Source: Rosistilla carotiformis (GTDB lineage Bacteria; Planctomycetota; Planctomycetia; Pirellulales; Pirellulaceae). Taken from it: a stretch of DNA of 64,000 nucleotides. The stretch is from assembly GCF_007753095.1 (NCBI RefSeq), contig NZ_CP036348.1, positions 4,278,001 through 4,342,000 on the forward strand, in the 5' to 3' direction. Of this stretch, positions 1 to 8,569 are shown in pieces (within the stretch, counting starts at the first letter, position 1; each line of letters begins with the position of its first letter). The position numbers were made by a program, and so were the translations under genes. The notes under the pieces were generated by a model. It was not told the origin of the DNA and ran no database searches. It saw only the letters and a list, made by a program, of their open reading frames with translations.

Positions 1-963
<963 letters not shown>

Positions 964-999
964 GGAAATCGGGTGGCTGGAAGGTGGTCGGTAGATAAC

Positions 1000-1034
1000 A
1001 AAAAAACCCCAAAGGCCGGAAGCCTTAGGGGTTT
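1000..1034 (-). terminator. Intrinsic terminator in the cimA leader (attenuator)
   Basis: On the minus strand, arms 1034-1022 and 1016-1004 pair over 12 of 13 positions, including four G-C pairs (CCCC/GGGG) and GGC/GCC. The loop is 5 nt (1017-1021) and seven T follow (1006-1000). It sits between the leader peptide stop and the cimA ATG, so it would cut transcription before the structural gene. A competing pairing is visible: 1055-1062 (GGGATTGT on the RNA) against 1029-1036 (ACAAACCC), plus AGCC at 1067-1070 against GGCT at 1022-1025. This would open the 5' arm of the terminator. The hairpin and T-run are seen; the switching is inferred. Confidence 0.8.
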
Positions 1035-1075
1035 GTTAACGTTTGCACTAAAACACAATCCCACTCGGCTCGGCG

Positions 1076-1135
1076 TCATGTCGACGGAGCGATAATAATG
1101 ACAGCGACGTCAATAATCGAAGTGGTTTGCATCAT
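1076..1135 (-). CDS. Ile/Val-rich leader peptide upstream of cimA
   Basis: A 19-codon ORF, MMQTTSIIDVAVIIIAPST, with five Ile and two Val, including a run of three Ile codons (1099-1091). It lies between a good promoter and the terminator hairpin in front of cimA. A hairpin pairing 1098-1106 with 1071-1079 (8 of 9 positions) overlaps these codons. A ribosome stalled there for lack of charged Ile-tRNA would block that hairpin and favour the antiterminator. This is the classical layout of ilv/leu attenuation in Proteobacteria. No Shine-Dalgarno site is obvious. Either of the two adjacent ATG codons could be the start. Function is inferred from composition and position. Confidence 0.65.
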   Translation of the reverse strand: MMQTTSIIDVAVIIIAPST

Positions 1136-1169
1136 AGAGGTGTCTACGGAATCTGAGCCGTGAACCGGA

Positions 1170-1198
1170 AGGTTAGCGTCGATCGCGGCAAGTGTCAA
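1170..1198 (-). promoter_or_regulatory. Sigma70-type promoter for the cimA leader
   Basis: On the minus strand TTGACA (1198-1193, perfect -35) is followed by a 17-nt spacer and TAACCT (1175-1170, a moderate -10). Transcription would start near 1163, about 28 nt before the leader peptide ATG at 1135. The -35 match, the spacing and the location make this the best promoter candidate in the window. Confidence 0.6.
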
Positions 1199-1304
1199 TG
1201 GGATCGGCTCCCGCGGACGGCTTCCCCGCCTCGAGAAGAGGCCCGTCGTCCGTGGGCTGGACCATCAAAAGGGAGAAAGCCGCGGAACAAACCGCCCCCA
1301 CGTG

Positions 1305-1619
1305 CTAGCAGCCGCGTTGCACGGTGACGGGAGTGGAAGGGACGTCGTTGAGGCTGCTGATCGGCAGCTGGCTGGTCCGTTGGCCGTCGGTCCCATAGAA
1401 GTAGATCGCCCGGGTTTTCATGTCGCACACCGCGGTCAGTTTGACGCTACGCGGGCCATGCAAGCAGAAGTAGAGGCCGCAAGGGGTGCCTCCTTTGGCG
1501 ATCACCCGTTGGGTGATCGGGAACGCGCCGGGTTCCAGTTGGCCGAGTTCGCTGAGGGTGTTCTGCACCAGGGTGCGGAGGCGGGAAATGTCGATCTGTG
1601 CTATGGGATTCGCAATCAT
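1305..1619 (-). CDS. Small conserved hypothetical protein
   Basis: 104 residues with a start MIANPIAQIDISRLRTLVQN and no signal peptide or membrane segment. The middle (about residues 35-85) alternates strands (GLYFCLHGPRSVKLTAV, TRAIYFYGTDG), suggesting a small alpha+beta fold. It resembles short proteins of unknown function seen in Pirellulaceae genomes; that is memory of the family, not a search. It is separated from cimA by the leader region and reads the same way. No function is proposed. Confidence 0.6.
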   Translation of the reverse strand: MIANPIAQIDISRLRTLVQNTLSELGQLEPGAFPITQRVIAKGGTPCGLYFCLHGPRSVKLTAVCDMKTRAIYFYGTDGQRTSQLPISSLNDVPSTPVTVQRGC

Positions 1620-2018
1620 CGTCGCGTTGTCACTCCATTGATGCCGGCATAGTTACGATGGTTCATTTGCCCAGCGATTTGCGGGGTCGGAATCATTCCG
1701 ACCACCGGCTCGGGCAAAGTGTCTATCGTCCCAGGCCGGCAAAAATCTTCGGCTGGCAGATGGCGGAATCGATCGAGAAGCAATTCGCCGCCCCGATCCT
1801 TCGGGTATTACCGGTTGCGCAAAGTGGCGAAGAATTGTTGCACGCCACAGTCCCCTCCAAGGGGGCAAAGCGGGGCCAGATGTAATCAAACGGACACTCC
1901 CAAAGTAAAACTTTACCGGTTTTGCTGCATGTAGGGATTTCAGCGGTCGATAGTCATTGCGTAAGGTTCGCGTTGTAGCCGGCTGACATTCCTATCCTTT
2001 TGGCGGGAGCCCTTTGTT
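1620..2018. other. Intergenic region without a supported gene
   Basis: 399 bp between two divergently read genes. Overlapping short frames on both strands lack protein-like composition and are taken as noise. The only clear structure is a palindrome at 1685-1703, given separately. Promoters for the genes at 1619 (minus) and 2019 (plus) must lie here, but no box is good enough to call. Confidence 0.6.
1685..1703. promoter_or_regulatory. Perfect 19-bp palindrome, operator candidate
   Basis: GGTCGGAAT, one C, then ATTCCGACC: a perfect 9-bp inverted repeat with a 1-nt centre. The loop is too small for a good RNA hairpin, so it fits a dimeric DNA-binding protein site better. It lies between the divergent genes at 1619 and 2019. 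No regulator is identified. Confidence 0.35.
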
Positions 2019-2678
2019 GTGATTATTTGGCTGTATCGTCAGATTCAAGGTGTTCGCAAAGCACTCGCGGGGCGTGATAACCCCGAAGAACTCGCTTGGG
2101 CGATGGCTTTGGGAGTGCTTTTGGGAGTCGTCCCTAAGGGCAACCTCACCGCCGTAATGCTCGTATTTCTCGTCCTCATCCTGCGTGTCAATCATGCCAT
2201 GGCCGCCGTCACTGCGGTCGCTGTTAGCTTCGCTGCGGTGCTGCTCGATCCATTTACGCACCAAATGGGGCAATGGGTGCTCGAACAACCGGCCCTGCAA
2301 AGCCTCTACACCTGGAGCTGGCAACAACCGCTGATTCCGTGGACCGACCTGAACAACACCGTCGTCATGGGCAGCTTGCTGTTTGGGCTGATGATGCTGT
2401 TCCCGACCTACAGCCTGACACTTCCCATGTTCCGAGCGATCGCGACGCGCCCTTCGGAAGCCACCGAGGATCGCAAGCGACAACAGGAAACGAAAACGCC
2501 GATCGTTGCCACGGAAGCACCGGAGGCAGCGCCGATCGCGGCCAAACCGAAGCCGCAAGTCGACGTGATTCGCGTCCGCCGCGACGAACGATCCGAACCC
2601 AAACCAGTAGCCATCGGCAACTCCGACGCACCGCGTCGCGAAGCTCCCCAGGTTAAGAAGCAGGAGAAGGCAGCATGA
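2019..2678 (+). CDS. TIGR03546 family inner-membrane protein
   Basis: 219 residues from a GTG start with GGGAG about 10 nt upstream. The N-terminal 150 residues are mostly hydrophobic, with segments around 28-50, 55-78 and 112-130 (ALGVLLGVVPKGNLTAVMLV, GSLLFGLMMLFP). The C-terminal 70 residues are a charged, Pro/Ala/Lys-rich tail, probably cytoplasmic. The start, with AWAMALGVLLGVVPKGNL, is typical of the TIGR03546 family (related to DUF2062). That family is known to pair with TIGR03545 in a minority of outer-membrane bacteria, and exactly that partner follows with an ATGA overlap. The function of the pair is unknown. Confidence 0.85.
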   Translation: MIIWLYRQIQGVRKALAGRDNPEELAWAMALGVLLGVVPKGNLTAVMLVFLVLILRVNHAMAAVTAVAVSFAAVLLDPFTHQMGQWVLEQPALQSLYTWSWQQPLIPWTDLNNTVVMGSLLFGLMMLFPTYSLTLPMFRAIATRPSEATEDRKRQQETKTPIVATEAPEAAPIAAKPKPQVDVIRVRRDERSEPKPVAIGNSDAPRREAPQVKKQEKAA

Positions 2679-4423
2679 TTCGTTGGCGATTTTTATTAAC
2701 CCGTGTGCTGATCATCGTGCTGGTGATCGCCCTGATGCGATTGGCGTTGGGACCTGCGGTTCGTTATACCGCCGTCCAAGCGCTGCAGAAGCTGACCGGT
2801 GGCCGAGTGGATATTGCGCAGACGCATATCGATCTCTGGCCCCCACGGATCTATTTCGAACAAGTCCACATTGCGGATCCTTCCAAAGAAAAGGAAGACG
2901 CCGTCCAAGCCGAACTGATCGAAGTTCGCTTGCAACCCTCGGCACTGGTACGCCGGCAATGGGTTGTCGAGAAAGCTCGGATCACAGGGCTGAAGATCAA
3001 CGAAGCCCGTACGACCGATGGCCGGCTAGCCGCTACCGAACCGGCAGCCAGTAGCGGACCAAGCTTCTCGGGCAAACTGGCCGGGATCCTGGAAGCCTAC
3101 GCAAAAGACAGTGCATCGGCATTCGCTCGCGACCTGGAAACCGTGAAGACGTCGGAAGAAATCCGTGTTCGCTGGAAGAACGAATACGAATCGCTCACCG
3201 CGCGGGCCAAACAACTCGAAGGTGCGATTCGTGAAGTTCGCGATGGCATCCAAGGGATCGATAACCCGCTGCGCGACTTGCCCCAGCTGCAACGAGCATT
3301 GCAACAAGCCGAAGCGATCCGCCAAGACCTGTTGGTCGTCCGCAAAGCGATCGACGATTTGCCACTGGCCGTCCAAGCGGACCTGGAACGCATGGAACAG
3401 GCGCGTCGAGCCGATGTGGACCGCGTTGCACAATACATTCCGCTGGCCGATGGCCAAGCTGCCGACTTCAGCCCCGAAATGTTCCGTCAAGTTGTCACGA
3501 CGCAACTCGATCGCGTTCGCGGATTCCTCGACGGCAGCCGATCGGTTGCCGACTGGACGGTGGTTAGCCCCGAACTGGAGCGTACACGCGGCAAAGACAT
3601 CAACTTCATGCTCGGCAAGCTGCCGCCCAACTGGTTAGTCCAGGTGGCGGAGGTTTCCGGGCAGATTCAAGTCGATGGAGTGAAGTACGACCTGCAAGGC
3701 GTGATGGAGAACGTCACGACACAGCCGATGTTAGCGAATGGACCGTTGGTCGGACGCTTGAAACTCGACGGACCGCAAATCGTCCGCGTCGACTTCCAAC
3801 GGCACACCGAAGACCAGCGCTCGTGGGACGATGTGACGCTGCACTGGCCTCAATTACCAATCAACACGCTGGCAGTCGGTGAATCAAAGCAGACCTCGAT
3901 TCGCCTGGAGCCGGGCGGAGTCGAGCTGTGGGTGCAGATGACCGTGGAAGGGGAGCAAGTCGACGGAAAGCTGATCTCGCAGATGCGGAACACGCACGTC
4001 TCGGCCGAGATTCCCTCGAACAAATACAACGCAGCGTTGGTTTCTTCGCTGACCGATTCGCTGCAAAACGTGCGTGAAGTCAATGTCGAAGCTCGCTTCG
4101 GTGGCCGCTGGGACACGATGAAGATCAACGTCGCCAGCAACCTCTCGGGACTCTTCAGCAGTGCTGTCAAGAATGGAGTCACGGCGCAAACCGCCGCCAC
4201 GAAACAGCAACTGATGGGACTCGCTGACAACGCCTACCGCGACCAAGTGGGACAGCTGCAGGTCTGGTTAACACAGCAACAGACGCAGGTCCGCAAAACG
4301 CTGACCGATGTCGATGGTAGCGTCGAAGAGATCAGCCAAAAGCTGGTAAAACAACTCGGCGCCCCCGACCTCTACCTAGGCCGCCTGCAACGCGGCCTCG
4401 AGGTCCCAATGCCGAAGTTCTAG
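2675..4423 (+). CDS. TIGR03545 family protein, AsmA-like envelope protein
   Basis: 582 residues. AGGAG stands 8 nt before the ATG, which overlaps the previous stop as ATGA, so the pair is translationally coupled. There is one N-terminal membrane anchor (about residues 5-27). Residues about 30-110 read like the start of AsmA-type proteins (QKLTGGRVDIAQTHIDLWPP). A long Glu/Arg-rich coiled-coil follows (about 155-265), and the rest is beta-rich. The bulk should be periplasmic. It ends 10 nt before the stop of the convergent TPR gene with no terminator visible between them. A role in envelope lipid or protein traffic is only a guess from the AsmA-like look. Confidence 0.85.
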   Translation: MIRWRFLLTRVLIIVLVIALMRLALGPAVRYTAVQALQKLTGGRVDIAQTHIDLWPPRIYFEQVHIADPSKEKEDAVQAELIEVRLQPSALVRRQWVVEKARITGLKINEARTTDGRLAATEPAASSGPSFSGKLAGILEAYAKDSASAFARDLETVKTSEEIRVRWKNEYESLTARAKQLEGAIREVRDGIQGIDNPLRDLPQLQRALQQAEAIRQDLLVVRKAIDDLPLAVQADLERMEQARRADVDRVAQYIPLADGQAADFSPEMFRQVVTTQLDRVRGFLDGSRSVADWTVVSPELERTRGKDINFMLGKLPPNWLVQVAEVSGQIQVDGVKYDLQGVMENVTTQPMLANGPLVGRLKLDGPQIVRVDFQRHTEDQRSWDDVTLHWPQLPINTLAVGESKQTSIRLEPGGVELWVQMTVEGEQVDGKLISQMRNTHVSAEIPSNKYNAALVSSLTDSLQNVREVNVEARFGGRWDTMKINVASNLSGLFSSAVKNGVTAQTAATKQQLMGLADNAYRDQVGQLQVWLTQQQTQVRKTLTDVDGSVEEISQKLVKQLGAPDLYLGRLQRGLEVPMPKF

Positions 4424-4433
4424 CGAATAGTCG

Positions 4434-5843
4434 TCAGTTAGACTGTTGTATTGATGCCGCGATTTTTCGATGCTGCGATGCCAACTTGGGTTGCCCCATG
4501 GCATCGTAGCACAACGCCAAGGAATCATGTAGCCTTTTTTCGTTTGGAAAATTCGGCAGTGCGTACTCCAAGTCATCCAACGCCTCCTCCCAACGCTCCA
4601 ACCCGGCCAGCAATTGGCCCCGGGTCTCACGAAAGGCGTGCGAATCGGGAAATTCCTGGAGTAATTCATCGATTAAGTCCAGGCCCCTTTCAAGGTCGCC
4701 ATCTTCTTTGAGCAGTTCGTAGTAAGCCAGGTTATTCGCTGCGACGCCTAAGCTCTTGTCAAGCTTGTAGGCGCGTTTCATATGAAAAACCGCATCGTCC
4801 ACTAGGTTCAGCTGCCACCGGCGTGAACCTAGGACAAAATGGACAATCGCATTGTGACGGCCACTGGTGAGCGATTGCTCCAACATCTTTTCAATCCTCC
4901 CGCTCGGGTCAACGATACCAACATCCGCCAGCTCCTTGATCACATCCGTACTGTTAGGATCTGCCGCAAGTGCTTTCTGAAGGTATGTCAACAATTCATC
5001 CAAACTAACGCGTTCGCTTTTTCGTTGGCGAAATCGAGCAAGATAGGCTTTGGCAAGCGTCTTGTTCCAATCCCCATCCGGATCAACATCGGATCCTTGC
5101 AGAAGCACTTGTTCGGCGTTGTCGAAAACATTCAGCCAAATTTGCACCTCGACGTAGCGATAGCGTGCATCTCGATCCAAAGGATAGTTTGCAACTTGCT
5201 TCTTCAGGTAATCGCTCGCAAGTTCCGCAGCCTTGTTCGTTTCTGGCAACAACTGGTGCTTCTGGCAAGCTTTGAAAAGATCGTAGTAGTAGGCAGGGTT
5301 TTGAAGTGAAGCGTCTCTCAACGATTCTAATGCTCGTTCAGTCGAACCAGTTCCCCAAAAGCAAGTTGCAAGTAGGTAGTTAACCTCACTGTCCTTGTAA
5401 AGCGTCTTCTTCGCATTGGAAAGATGTGAGATTGCCGTTGTGATCGTTTCGAGGTCGGCCTCAGGATTGACCATCAATTGTTTGGCTTGCCAAACATGCG
5501 CGGGGCCAAATCCTTGTTTCTCCGGCGATGCAATCCCCGACATGATCCGCAAACCACGCTCCTGGTCGCCAGCCGCTACAAGAGACAGTCCTAGATGAAA
5601 GCGATCTTCAAGTCGAGGGTTTATCCGAATCAATCGGTCAAAACAGACAACCGCGAGGTCGTGCTGCTGTGCATCGTACGCGCGTTTCGCTTCACGACGA
5701 TAGATATCCTCGAGCCTGGATTCACGAGACCATACGAACAATAAAAATGGGGTGAGCACCAAACATCCCAATAAGGCCGGAAGCCCCATCAGCAGATCGG
5801 ATAAATAGCGCTCGCCACGTTCAAAATCACCGTCGTATATCAT
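4434..5843 (-). CDS. TPR-repeat membrane protein coupled to exosortase
   Basis: 469 residues from ATG at 5843, which overlaps the exosortase stop (ATGA). A longer frame upstream exists but would lie inside the exosortase gene. There is one membrane segment at about residues 17-38, then helical TPR repeats over most of the length; the last (about 370-465) carry HAIVHFVLGSRRW and ETRGQLLAGLERWEEALDDL. It is a clear paralogue of the TPR protein at 8570-10066, sharing NNLAY/NNVAW, ETRGQ and the closing R/K-rich helix. Such TPR proteins often sit beside exosortases in polysaccharide loci (PrsT-like role); a scaffold for export or anchoring is inferred. Last gene of the leftward block. Confidence 0.8.
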   Translation of the reverse strand: MIYDGDFERGERYLSDLLMGLPALLGCLVLTPFLLFVWSRESRLEDIYRREAKRAYDAQQHDLAVVCFDRLIRINPRLEDRFHLGLSLVAAGDQERGLRIMSGIASPEKQGFGPAHVWQAKQLMVNPEADLETITTAISHLSNAKKTLYKDSEVNYLLATCFWGTGSTERALESLRDASLQNPAYYYDLFKACQKHQLLPETNKAAELASDYLKKQVANYPLDRDARYRYVEVQIWLNVFDNAEQVLLQGSDVDPDGDWNKTLAKAYLARFRQRKSERVSLDELLTYLQKALAADPNSTDVIKELADVGIVDPSGRIEKMLEQSLTSGRHNAIVHFVLGSRRWQLNLVDDAVFHMKRAYKLDKSLGVAANNLAYYELLKEDGDLERGLDLIDELLQEFPDSHAFRETRGQLLAGLERWEEALDDLEYALPNFPNEKRLHDSLALCYDAMGQPKLASQHRKIAASIQQSN

Positions 5844-7552
5844 TGCGAGTCTATCCCTACCGTATCGGCGATTGGAGCCACTTGCTGTCGGAAGCTGTGA
5901 AATAGATCCGCGAGATCCCGGCGTTGCGCATCGGTCAAAGGCTCCGGTGATTGGCAAAATACTTGGATCTGAAAACTAAGGCTGTCGCTTTTAGCGACCG
6001 TTGCATCGCCAGCCCCAAATAATGATTTGACCAAGCGTTTTAGATCATTCAACCTTCCCGCGTGGCGTTGCATTTTCTTTACTTGAGGAGCAAGAAACGC
6101 GCGATAGTCATTGTCGAACAGACCTGTGATCACATGTCCGTACTGTTCAGGTTCCTTTGAGACGTCAAATGCCATGAAGTCGCCCCCACGATCGAATCCC
6201 GCGTCTCGATAGCTAGAGAACCTGATGTTCGTATCATCCCAGCCTTGACCTCGATAGCAGTCGGTTAGATAGTGCCAACCATTTGTGTAGGGACCGTCGA
6301 TGGATGCTTGCGCGCGAAGTTCGCCTTTACTCAACTTCCACAACTGCGAAACTTCACCATTTACATTGCCACTCTCTCGGACGACATGCTGGTAATCGTC
6401 ATTCTGCCAATCGTCAAGCAACTCAGGAACAAGCGAGCCCGCCGGCTGAGCCAACAGCTCGATATCGGCACGTGAAGCTGATGCCATGGAACCGCCCAGG
6501 GCGATCGATGTGTATTGCACCAACGCCAACACCCCAAACATCCCCAACACAACGGCACGTTCTCGGGGCTCGAAAAAACTGGAAATCCCCCTCCGTTTTC
6601 GCTTCCGCCTAGGCTGGGCGGCACCAGCGTCACCCGATTGTTGCTGATGCCAATAGGGCGGAATCGAAGCAGGCCAAAGGAAGCAAAGAAAACGCTCGGT
6701 GCTGAAAATCGCTAAAAGAGTCAAGGCAAAGAAAACCACCCCTAACATTTGGTGATAGACACCCACATCCACAGGCAACGAAAACTCCTCCTTCAGGACA
6801 ACAACGGCGGTAATGCGTGAGATATTTGCGACCAGCACCCAGAAGAACGCAGCCCCAAGAACCAATAACGACCTCCCAATGCCTGCCCGATTTAGAATCA
6901 AATAGAGCCCGGTACAGAACAAAGCCGAGAACAGGGACTGCACGCCGCTGCAGGCTTCTTCCACTTGGTATGATTGAGCAGGCAAACGGAGAACGACGCC
7001 ATCAACCATGTGGCGGTATCCAATTAAATCCAAGATGCCACTCGAAAGTTGCGTCGCAATTCCCTGTAAAAAGACTATCAACTCCCGATCGTAGCTGAGT
7101 GGAATAGGGATCACTAACCACAACAGCAACCACGCTGGCAGAGCCTTCTTCGCAACCTGCCAGCCACCAAGTGCGTAGATGATCGCGGCGAGCAAAAACA
7201 TGCTCGAGACCCCTGCAAGCCAGGGAGATACCAGCAGCGTTGCAACCAACAGGCTAGCAAAGGCAATGGCGACCAAAAACCGACGCAGCCATTTAGAAGC
7301 GGGTTTGTAGTTTGGATCGGCAAAGGCTGCAACAATCAAGGCAAGCGCCGCCGTGATCCCCAGCGGAAAGAAGCTGTAATGGTCGCGATACCAAAGCCAC
7401 CTCGCCAGCCTGAGGGAGAGCGGAATGTAAGCCGCGAAAAGGACCAACAGTAGGCAAAGTCCGAAGCGGTCGATCGAAAGCCAGCTGGGAAGGAAGCTAT
7501 AAAACGAACGCACTCCCCGGGAAGGGAGTGCGTGTGGAGTTTCTGTTGTCAC
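5840..7552 (-). CDS. Exosortase (XrtU-like) with EpsI-like C-terminal domain
   Basis: 570 residues, GTG start. About eight membrane helices occupy residues 28-290. The catalytic triad is visible: Cys201 in EEACSGVQS, Arg246 in NISRI and His267 in YHQMLG. Exosortases cleave and transfer PEP-CTERM proteins at the inner membrane. After a basic linker (RRKRKRR) and another membrane segment, residues about 370-570 form a soluble domain with WHYLTDCYRGQGW, like the EpsI/DUF3485 partner often fused to exosortases. The planctomycete exosortase U type is the likely subtype. The preceding gene encodes a PEP-CTERM protein, the probable substrate. A terminator-like stem-loop lies in the first 15 codons. 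Confidence 0.88.
   Translation of the reverse strand: MTTETPHALPSRGVRSFYSFLPSWLSIDRFGLCLLLVLFAAYIPLSLRLARWLWYRDHYSFFPLGITAALALIVAAFADPNYKPASKWLRRFLVAIAFASLLVATLLVSPWLAGVSSMFLLAAIIYALGGWQVAKKALPAWLLLWLVIPIPLSYDRELIVFLQGIATQLSSGILDLIGYRHMVDGVVLRLPAQSYQVEEACSGVQSLFSALFCTGLYLILNRAGIGRSLLVLGAAFFWVLVANISRITAVVVLKEEFSLPVDVGVYHQMLGVVFFALTLLAIFSTERFLCFLWPASIPPYWHQQQSGDAGAAQPRRKRKRRGISSFFEPRERAVVLGMFGVLALVQYTSIALGGSMASASRADIELLAQPAGSLVPELLDDWQNDDYQHVVRESGNVNGEVSQLWKLSKGELRAQASIDGPYTNGWHYLTDCYRGQGWDDTNIRFSSYRDAGFDRGGDFMAFDVSKEPEQYGHVITGLFDNDYRAFLAPQVKKMQRHAGRLNDLKRLVKSLFGAGDATVAKSDSLSFQIQVFCQSPEPLTDAQRRDLADLFHSFRQQVAPIADTVGIDSQ
7509..7532 (-). terminator. Terminator-like stem-loop at the exosortase gene start
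   Basis: CGCACTCCC (7509-7517) and GGGAGTGCG (7524-7532) form a perfect 9-bp stem with a 6-nt loop. On the minus strand TTCGTTTTA follows. It lies 70 nt after the PEP-CTERM stop and inside codons 7-14 of the annotated exosortase frame. It may terminate part of the PEP-CTERM transcripts, so that less exosortase than substrate is made, or protect the upstream mRNA 3' end. The stem is seen; the role is inferred. Confidence 0.5.
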
Positions 7553-7602
7553 GTAGATGACTCGGAAATGCTTTTGAAATCAACTGTCACTGTCAGGCTA
7601 CA

Positions 7603-8349
7603 CTAAGCCTTTGGTGCAGCTTTCGATTTTCGTCGGCGAAGGTATCCAAGTCCAAAAGCGGAAGCACCAAAACTGGAAAGAAGCAAGCTGACAGGTTCGG
7701 GATTGACGATTGTGCTGGATTGCACACTTCCGATCTGACCTGCCACCAAGCTGACCGTAAAGGTGTTGGCGACGCGAAGCCGAGTCCCCAAATCGCCCAG
7801 CCCTGCAAGCGTTTCAGATTCCGCCGCAAAGGGGGACAAGACCGATGGCGGAGCGATGGTGAGCGAATGATTGTATGTAGCCGGACTACTGAAATCGAAG
7901 GGGTTTAACGGTCCCGGATCGGGAAGCGAAGCGGAGAAGTAACCGGCGCTGCTGGTCAAGGTCCCATCCCCTGCCGTGCTAATCGAATGCCGGAAGAAAT
8001 CGATTGGAGCCCCCGCCACGGTGAACAGATCGGAAGCCGAGACTTGGATTGGCGTTGCCGCAACATTGCCGCCGGTAAAATCGTAGTCGGCTTGGACGCT
8101 CAATTCCCCCGAGCCAGCGTCGGCACCGAGATTGTTGGCATTGACGACGAAGCTTGCTCCGCTTTGCCATCCAGCCAGCGACGCAAGATCGACGGAAACT
8201 TCACCTGCATTGGCGTTGGTGTCGAAGGCGCCGCCATCGGCGATCGTCGTGTTCAGTCCGTTTCCAACAAATTGTAGGGTTAAAACGGCATCGGCTTGCT
8301 GTTGCGACAAGACGCAGCAAAGCGCTGCAAGGCATAGAGAGAGTCTCAT
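7603..8349 (-). CDS. PEP-CTERM sorting-signal protein
   Basis: 248 residues. The signal peptide ends near ADA at 19-21. A beta-rich Ser/Ala/Gly/Asp-rich body (about 22-210) has no recognised catalytic domain. The C-terminal sorting signal starts NPEP at 216-219, continues with a hydrophobic helix (VSLLLSSFGASAFGLGYL) and ends with RRRK and a short tail. This is the tripartite signal cleaved by exosortases. The gene lies between two exosortase/TPR units, 50 nt before one exosortase. GAGGT lies 8 nt before the ATG. The protein is expected to be exported and processed, possibly attached to the polysaccharide made by this locus. Confidence 0.9.
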   Translation of the reverse strand: MRLSLCLAALCCVLSQQQADAVLTLQFVGNGLNTTIADGGAFDTNANAGEVSVDLASLAGWQSGASFVVNANNLGADAGSGELSVQADYDFTGGNVAATPIQVSASDLFTVAGAPIDFFRHSISTAGDGTLTSSAGYFSASLPDPGPLNPFDFSSPATYNHSLTIAPPSVLSPFAAESETLAGLGDLGTRLRVANTFTVSLVAGQIGSVQSSTIVNPEPVSLLLSSFGASAFGLGYLRRRKSKAAPKA

Positions 8350-8389
8350 CCAAATCTACCTCAAGTGGTGAATCTTCTGTGGTTCGTAG

Positions 8390-8417
8390 ATAGTAACACA
8401 CGGCATTTTCGATGCAA
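8390..8417 (-). promoter_or_regulatory. Possible promoter of the PEP-CTERM gene
   Basis: On the minus strand TTGCAT (8417-8412), a 16-nt spacer and TACTAT (8395-8390), about 40 nt before the ATG at 8349. Both boxes match the sigma70 consensus only partly. The 220-nt gap to the upstream TPR gene also suggests a separate transcription unit. Confidence 0.35.
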
Positions 8418-8569
8418 GTGGCAACTTAGGCATTTTCTGTAAACTTTGGCCCACATTGCCCCTGTCGCGAACTGAACGGGGGTGTTGCTTCATCACGTCG
8501 ACGTTTCGTTGATACCGGATGTCCTCCGCCAAGCGAAGCGGAAGGCTCAACCAGCGGCGTACCGGCTTC

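Noticed and set aside
1653-1889. Minus frame of 78 codons in the gap before the TIGR03546 gene
   Set aside because: Arg/Pro/Trp-rich, no family features, overlapped by equally long plus frames.
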